The notes under the pieces: generated by a model | What the model saw: only the letters and a program-made list of their open reading frames with translations | The model's database searches: none | What the model was told of the DNA's origin: nothing | Assembly (NCBI RefSeq): GCF_040676775.1 | Contig: NZ_JBFAPP010000013.1 | Coordinates: forward strand, 1-64,000 | DNA length: 64,000 nt | Reading direction: 5' to 3' | Source: Micromonospora_G sp040676775 | Lineage (GTDB): Bacteria > Actinomycetota > Actinomycetes > Mycobacteriales > Micromonosporaceae | In this document: positions 59,561-64,000 of the stretch, in pieces | Numbering within the stretch: the stretch's first letter is position 1 | Layout: each line of letters begins with the position of its first letter | Translations under genes and position numbers: made by a program

Positions 59561-60733
59561 TCAGGCTGTACCGGCGGCCCGGCTCCGCACCGGAGCCGGG
59601 CCGCTGGGGTCTTCGTCCGCCGCATCGGCGGAAGCATCGGCCGGGTCGGCGGCTGTCCGCCCGGTGGTCTGGTCGACGTCGGCGTCGGGCGCGACGGCCA
59701 GCTGCGCGCCGTCCAGTGGCAGGGTGACGGTCACGAGGTCACCGTCGGTCTCGACCGGCTCCGGCCGCCCCACCCGGTGCAGCACCCGCAACAGGCCGAG
59801 GTTGTCGGCGTACGCGTGCGCCACCAGCGCCGCACAACCGCCGCGGCTCGCGTACGCGACCAGCCGGCGCATCAGCGCGCCGCCCAGCCCACGCCGCTGC
59901 CAGGCGTCCTCGACCAGCAGTGCCACCTCGGCCAGCGCACCCTCGGGCACCAGGTTCGCCATCGCCACCACCCGTTCCGGGGTGCCGTCGACACCGCCGG
60001 CCACGGCCAGCAGGGTCATCCCCCGCGCCGGCTCCAGCAGTTGGCGCAACCGGTCCGGGGTCGGGGTGGCCGCACCCAGGTAACGCTGCCAGCGGGTCCG
60101 GGCCGAGCAGCGGTTCTGCATCGCCAGCACCGCCGGCAGGTCCTCGGCGGTCGCCGGTCGTACGGTCAGCTCGGCGCCGTCGGGCAGGACCAGGGTGACC
60201 TGCTCGGCCGTACGCCGCACCACGTTCGCGGCCAGGTCGACCAGCGCCTGGGCGCGGGCGTACTCGGCCGGGGTGAAGCCGGGTGCGGCGCGGAGCACCT
60301 CGTAGGAACCGCCGGCCGGGTCGGCCAGTCGCATGGTCTCCAGCCCGGCCTGCGGACGGCTCTGTCCGGGTGCCGGGCGCCAGGTGACCGCGTCGGCCCC
60401 GAGCAGGGCCCGCAACGCCTCGCCGAGCGAGTCGGGATCACGGACCAGCCGACTGGCCAGCCCCAGGGCGCGGGTCGGCTGGTCCACCAGGCCACGCGCC
60501 TCGCTGCGCGCCACCCAGCAGTTCCGGCCGCGTCCGCGTTCCACCGCCGCGACCAGGTCGGCCGCGGTCAGTCGTTCCGGTGCGTCGACCAGGAAGTCGT
60601 CGAGCGCACCGGCCTCGGTGGTGTGTACCTGCACGGTGAGGATGTTGACTCCGCGCAGCGCGAGACTGGCGGTCAACACCGCCAGGTAACCGGGCCGGTC
60701 GTCGACCGTCGCCCTGATCCGCCATAGCGCCAT
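59561..60733 (-). CDS. ACT-GNAT amino-acid-regulated acetyltransferase
   Basis: A 390-residue fusion. An N-terminal ACT domain (LWRIRATVDDRPGYLAVL, GVNILTVQVHTTEAGALDDF) is followed by a middle segment and a C-terminal GNAT domain with LTVRPATAEDLPAVLAMQ and acetyl-CoA site VEDAWQRRGLGGALM. This layout matches the actinobacterial protein lysine acetyltransferases of the AAPatA/MaKat group, described in Micromonospora as controlled by amino acids binding the ACT domain. The ligand here is not known. The ATG at 60733 is preceded by GGAG. The next upstream gene encodes a second ACT protein. Confidence 0.88.
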   Translation of the reverse strand: MALWRIRATVDDRPGYLAVLTASLALRGVNILTVQVHTTEAGALDDFLVDAPERLTAADLVAAVERGRGRNCWVARSEARGLVDQPTRALGLASRLVRDPDSLGEALRALLGADAVTWRPAPGQSRPQAGLETMRLADPAGGSYEVLRAAPGFTPAEYARAQALVDLAANVVRRTAEQVTLVLPDGAELTVRPATAEDLPAVLAMQNRCSARTRWQRYLGAATPTPDRLRQLLEPARGMTLLAVAGGVDGTPERVVAMANLVPEGALAEVALLVEDAWQRRGLGGALMRRLVAYASRGGCAALVAHAYADNLGLLRVLHRVGRPEPVETDGDLVTVTLPLDGAQLAVAPDADVDQTTGRTAADPADASADAADEDPSGPAPVRSRAAGTA

Positions 60734-60808
60734 CTCAGCTCCTCTCCCGGATCCGGCCGGCTCCTCTGCCGGGCTCGTCACGGGTCATTCCGCGTCAGCG
60801 TCGAGCGG

Positions 60809-61531
60809 TCACGATCGGACGGCCGCCGGGGGCGCACTGACCAGGTCGAGCCGGTCACCGAGGATGACCGCCGCGGCCCGTACCAGTTGCGCCACCCGGT
60901 CCACCTCGGTGATGTGGAAACCTGCCGCCGACAGGCCTTCCGCATCCACCCGAGCCACCATGAGCACCAGCCCGGCCCGGCCGAACGGCGCCGCCACGTA
61001 GTGGGTGCCGACCGGCCCGTCCAGCGCGCGGGCCCGAAGTGGCGTCACCTCCGGCAGGGTCAGCGGGTTCGGCGCACGCCAGCTCGCGTACGCCACCGCC
61101 GGTGCCCCACCGGGCGCCCCGGGAAGCGCTGCCCCCCGCCGGGACGCCCAGTCCGCCGGGACCACCGCAGCCGCCGCCCAGTCCGCCGCCAACAGACCCG
61201 GTACGGCGTCCACCAGCGTCGCCAGCCCTTCGCCGGGATTTCCCGCCACCTGGGCCAGCAACTCGGCGTCCTGTCCCCCACTGGTGGGCGCGCCGATCGC
61301 CCGCCAGACGCCGTCCACCTGTACGCCGGGTATCGCCGCCAACCCGGCCATCAGCCGTTCGACCCGGGACGCACCGGGCCAGACCACGGTAAAGTCGTCG
61401 ACGGCTCGCCCGCCGAGCCGCTCCAGCACGATCACCTGGACGATGTCGGCGCCCGCGACGCCCAGCGTGCGTGCCACCTGACCGAGCGCGCCCGGTCGGT
61501 CCGGCAGGGTCACCCGTACCCTCAGCAACAT
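60809..61531 (-). CDS. ACT-domain protein, partner of the ACT-GNAT enzyme
   Basis: A 240-residue protein with an N-terminal ACT domain (LRVRVTLPDRPGALGQVARTLGV, IVQVIVLERLGGRAVDDF) that resembles the one in the next gene. A C-terminal GAF-like part (LARALDGPVGTHYVAAPFGRAGLVLM) follows. It has no catalytic domain, so it may sense an amino acid and act on a partner. The ATG at 61531 follows GGAGGA. The gene ends 75 bases before the ACT-GNAT start, so the two are probably co-transcribed. Confidence 0.8.
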   Translation of the reverse strand: MLLRVRVTLPDRPGALGQVARTLGVAGADIVQVIVLERLGGRAVDDFTVVWPGASRVERLMAGLAAIPGVQVDGVWRAIGAPTSGGQDAELLAQVAGNPGEGLATLVDAVPGLLAADWAAAAVVPADWASRRGAALPGAPGGAPAVAYASWRAPNPLTLPEVTPLRARALDGPVGTHYVAAPFGRAGLVLMVARVDAEGLSAAGFHITEVDRVAQLVRAAAVILGDRLDLVSAPPAAVRS

Positions 61532-61674
61532 CTCTGTTCCTCCGTCGACGAGTCGGCGCGGGAACCCCGGGCGCCTGCTGACGGCGTCTGCGCGCCGCCT
61601 TACCTGACCCAAGATTGCCCGCTGACCATTTCGCCCCTGTTGCCGCACCATGTCCCGGCCGCAAACACCCGTCC

Positions 61675-61703
61675 TTGACAAGTTGGCCTAGGTGCCATCA
61701 ACT
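61675..61703 (+). promoter_or_regulatory. Promoter of the APH-like kinase gene
   Basis: TTGACA (61675-61680), a 17-base spacer and TCAACT (61698-61703). The ATG at 61710 is six bases later, which fits a leaderless mRNA. Confidence 0.55.
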
Positions 61704-61709
61704 GTTCGG

Positions 61710-63017
61710 ATGACCGAGCCGCCGGGCAGCGCCGTCCGGCCGGAGCAGACGTCGGCCGCCCCGCGTCCGGAGGCCGTACCGACGCAGGAGTCGCCGGCCG
61801 GTCTGGATCTCGACCGGCTCGCCGGGCATCTACGCGTACACCGTCCCGACCTGCTCGACGGGGCACCCCGGGCCGGGCTGATCGCCGGTGGCCGGTCCAA
61901 CCTGACCTACCGGGTACGCGCCGGTGACCGCGAGTTCGTGCTGCGCCGTCCCCCGCTGGGCCATGTGCTGGCCACCGCGCACGACATGGCCCGCGAATTC
62001 CGGGTCATCTCCGCCCTGGCCGGCACGGGTGTCCCGGTCCCGGCCGCCCTGCTGCTCTGTCCGGACGACACGGTGATCGGGGCCCCGTTCTACCTGATGG
62101 AGTGGGTCCGCGGGGTGGTCTACCGCGACCGGGCCCAGACCGACCGGCTCGGCCCGCGCCAGCGGCGCGCACTGGCGCTCGCGATGATGGACACCCTGGC
62201 CGTGCTGCACGGGGTCGACCCCGCCTCGGTCGGCCTGGCCGACTTCGGCCGGCCCGAGGGTTACCTCGCCCGGCAGGTACGCCGCTGGGGCGGACAGCTC
62301 GACCAGTCCCGCAGCCGTCCCCTGCCCGGAGTGGCGGAACTGCGCGAGCGGCTGGCCGCCACCGCCCCGGACGGCGCCAACGCGGGCCGGATCGTGCACG
62401 GCGACTACCGCCTGGACAACCTGCTGGCCGAAGCCGGCGCCGAGACGAGCGCCGAACCGCAGACCGGAACCGGCCCGGACGTGACCGAACCACCAACCGG
62501 GACCGGCCCGGACGCGACCGGCGAACCGCAGACCGGAACCGGCCCGGGCGGGACCGGCGAACCGCAGACCGGAAGCGGCTCCGGCCCCGGCTCCGACGGG
62601 ACCGACAGGTCCGGAACCGGCGCGGCGGCGGGGAGGGTGATCATCCGGGCGGTGCTGGACTGGGAGATGGCCACGCTCGGTGATCCGCTGGCCGACCTCG
62701 GGCTGCTGCTGACGTACTGGGACGTGCTCGGTGACCGGGAGGAGACGGCCGGCAACCCGGTCGCCGACGGCCTCGGGCCCCGCGCCGGGTTCCCGTCCGG
62801 TGCCGAGCTGATCGAGCGGTACGCCGCCCGCAGCGACGTCGACGTCGGGCCGTTGGACTGGCACATCGCGCTGGGCTGCTTCAAGCTCGCGGTGATCTGC
62901 GAGGGCATCCACTACCGGCACACGCTCGGGCAGACCGTGGGTGAGGGCTTCGACCGGATCGGCGAGATGGTGGCTCCGCTGGTCGAGCACGGGCTGACCG
63001 CCGTACCTCGGGGCTGA
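61710..63017 (+). CDS. APH-like phosphotransferase (ACAD10/11 type)
   Basis: A 435-residue kinase-fold protein of the type fused to or next to acyl-CoA dehydrogenases. Landmarks are GGRSNLTYRVRAGDREFVLRRPP, the catalytic loop IVHGDYRLDNLL and the metal motif VLDWEMATLGDPLADLG. Between the last two lies a repeat insert of about 60 residues made of units like GEPQTGTGPD, absent from relatives. An acyl-CoA dehydrogenase starts downstream, matching a role in oxidation of hydroxylated fatty acids. The start at ATG 61710 is preferred to GTG 61692 because of the promoter. Confidence 0.85.
   Translation: MTEPPGSAVRPEQTSAAPRPEAVPTQESPAGLDLDRLAGHLRVHRPDLLDGAPRAGLIAGGRSNLTYRVRAGDREFVLRRPPLGHVLATAHDMAREFRVISALAGTGVPVPAALLLCPDDTVIGAPFYLMEWVRGVVYRDRAQTDRLGPRQRRALALAMMDTLAVLHGVDPASVGLADFGRPEGYLARQVRRWGGQLDQSRSRPLPGVAELRERLAATAPDGANAGRIVHGDYRLDNLLAEAGAETSAEPQTGTGPDVTEPPTGTGPDATGEPQTGTGPGGTGEPQTGSGSGPGSDGTDRSGTGAAAGRVIIRAVLDWEMATLGDPLADLGLLLTYWDVLGDREETAGNPVADGLGPRAGFPSGAELIERYAARSDVDVGPLDWHIALGCFKLAVICEGIHYRHTLGQTVGEGFDRIGEMVAPLVEHGLTAVPRG
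62445..62625 (+). repeat. In-frame 30-bp repeat in the APH-like kinase
   Basis: About five imperfect copies of a unit containing CGCAGACCGGAACCGGCCCG encode GEPQTGTGPD-like segments between the catalytic loop and the metal motif. Confidence 0.8.
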
Positions 63018-63022
63018 GGGCG

Positions 63023-63739
63023 GTGTTCGGCGGGGACGCCTCGGGGCAGACGCGGGTGCCTGGCGAGGATCCCGTGCCACGGGCGACGGCTACCACGCCC
63101 CGGACAACCGCCGCCGCCCGGCGCGCGCTGGTCGTCTTCGCCCTCGCGTACGGGCTGCTGCACCACCTCGGCGGGGCGCTCGGCGGGCTCGGTACGGTCG
63201 GCCCGACCCGCTGGGCCGACTGGGCCGAGTTGCTGGTGCCGTACGCGGTGCTGGTCCCGGCGGCGGTGGCGCTCGCGGCCGGCGGCGCGCGGCGGACGGT
63301 GTGGGCGGTCTACCTGGCCGGCGCGTTCGCCTACGCCGAGGGCAAGGGCGTGCACGTGGCCGCGAACTCGATCGGCAACGTGGCGCCGGGGCCGGCGGCC
63401 CACCTCTGGGACGAGGTCGTCGGGCACTACCTCTGGTACGCCGGAACCGCGCTCGTCCTCGCCGCGCTGGCCGCCACCTTCGGCCGGTCCGCCCCGCCGC
63501 ACGGGATCGGCGCCTACCTGCTGGCGCTGCTGGTCGGGCTGACCCACGCGACGAACTCGCTGGAGGGCGGCACGGCGGTCTTCGGCCTGCTGGTCGCGAT
63601 CGTCGGCTGCGGTTGGGGCTGGTCGACCCGGGCCGGGCTGGGCCGGCTGCTGCTGGTCGGGTACGTGCCGGCGGTGTTGGTGCTGGTCGGGTACGGGCTG
63701 TGGCACGGCGGCTACCCGCAACCCTCGGAACTCGGCTGA
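63023..63739 (+). CDS. Integral membrane protein of unknown function
   Basis: A 238-residue protein with about six helices, for example ALVVFALAYGLLHHLGGALGGL, LLVPYAVLVPAAVALAAG and YLLALLVGLTHATNSLEGG. The histidines in LLHHLGG, KGVHVAANSIG and VGHYLWYAG could bind metal. No known family is recognised. GTG 63023 lies five bases after the kinase stop, so it is in the same operon. A later GTG near 63074 is possible. Confidence 0.6.
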   Translation: MFGGDASGQTRVPGEDPVPRATATTPRTTAAARRALVVFALAYGLLHHLGGALGGLGTVGPTRWADWAELLVPYAVLVPAAVALAAGGARRTVWAVYLAGAFAYAEGKGVHVAANSIGNVAPGPAAHLWDEVVGHYLWYAGTALVLAALAATFGRSAPPHGIGAYLLALLVGLTHATNSLEGGTAVFGLLVAIVGCGWGWSTRAGLGRLLLVGYVPAVLVLVGYGLWHGGYPQPSELG

Positions 63740-63771
63740 CCCGCCAGGAGAGCCGACCCGGAGCCGCCTGA

Positions 63772-63822
63772 ACCGCCAGGAGAGCTGGACCGCCAGGAGA
63801 GCTGGACCGCCAGGAGAGAAGG
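63772..63822 (+). repeat. 17-bp tandem repeat carrying ribosome-site-like sequence
   Basis: Three copies of ACCGCCAGGAGAGCTGG (63772-63788, 63789-63805, 63806-63822), the last slightly changed, plus a weaker copy near 63740. Each has AGGAG, and the run ends just before the acyl-CoA dehydrogenase start. Confidence 0.85.
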
Positions 63823-63832
63823 AGCAGAGCAG

Positions 63833-64000
63833 ATGGACTTCGGATTCGACGCCCGTACCGGCGAGCTGCACGAGGCGCTGCACGACTTCATGGTCGAGCA
63901 CGTCTACCCGGCCGAGCCGGTGCACGCCGCCCAGGTGGCCGGGGCGGCCGACCCGTGGACCCGGCCGCCGGTGCTCGACGAACTCAAGGCGCAGGCGCGC
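63833..64000 (+). CDS. Acyl-CoA dehydrogenase, N-terminal part, cut by window end
   Basis: The ATG at 63833 is preceded by AAGGAG and starts MDFGFDARTGELHEALHDFM. It continues with EHVYPAEPVHAAQ and WTRPPVLDELKAQAR, the N-terminal helices of the ACAD10/11-like dehydrogenases. Only 56 codons lie in the window. It follows the APH-like kinase and a membrane protein in the same direction. Confidence 0.8.
   Translation, partial: MDFGFDARTGELHEALHDFMVEHVYPAEPVHAAQVAGAADPWTRPPVLDELKAQAR

Overview
The window is GC-rich actinobacterial chromosome. Codon third positions are almost all G or C, GTG and TTG starts are common, and many genes look leaderless. Gene content and repeat style suggest Micromonosporaceae; that placement is inference, because there is no rRNA or tRNA here to confirm it. 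I found no prophage, insertion sequence, CRISPR array or large biosynthetic cluster. It reads as ordinary chromosome with carbohydrate, cell-surface, cofactor and regulatory genes, a few decayed genes and many short tandem duplications.

Bases 1-16200 hold an L-rhamnose locus. A DUF6807 gene and a LacI-type regulator diverge, and the regulator is followed by rhaM-rhaI-rhaD-rhaB, with overlaps of a few bases between the first three. LacI-type operators (TGAAACGGTTCA class and AAGCGCTT class) sit before the DUF6807 gene, the regulator, the rha operon and a distant solute-binding lipoprotein gene at 13467-14768. This suggests one regulon, with the permeases encoded elsewhere. Between them lie a decayed MFS exporter fragment, a methyltransferase, a secreted discoidin-DUF1996 protein with a CebR-like site, a DUF305 lipoprotein, a decayed RBBP9-type hydrolase and a zinc alcohol dehydrogenase. 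A Gfo/Idh/MocA oxidoreductase closes the region.

Bases 16200-31950 carry two tandem acyltransferase-SGNH membrane proteins, the second lacking a conserved acyltransferase motif. They are followed by a secreted M36 metalloprotease, an anchored surface protein, a methyltransferase and a cytochrome P450. An ABC transporter pair then faces a convergent two-component system that probably controls it. The histidine kinase has an unusual C-terminal membrane extension.

Bases 31950-44300 hold a split biotin cluster (bioF-bioD on minus, bioB-bsaP on plus) and an M16-like peptidase with C-terminal membrane helices in an operon with a helical partner. A sortase-type anchored ice-binding-domain protein, a TetR/SDR pair sharing a perfect operator, and a GH9 cellulase with a CebR operator follow.

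Bases 44300-64000 carry an aldehyde dehydrogenase, an AraC/NmrA divergent pair, an M1 aminopeptidase, and a PadR-ABC exporter operon. An epoxide hydrolase behind a leader ORF and a ribosome-site-masking hairpin comes next, then an SDR/TetR pair with twin operators and two GNAT genes. The last genes are an ACT-GNAT acetyltransferase with an ACT partner, and an APH-like kinase upstream of an acyl-CoA dehydrogenase cut by the window end.

Three themes recur. Most convergent gene junctions are capped by long inverted repeats. At least a dozen genes show a TANNNT-like -10 box six or seven bases before the start codon, as expected for leaderless mRNAs. In-frame or stop-codon-linked tandem repeats have expanded in many genes.
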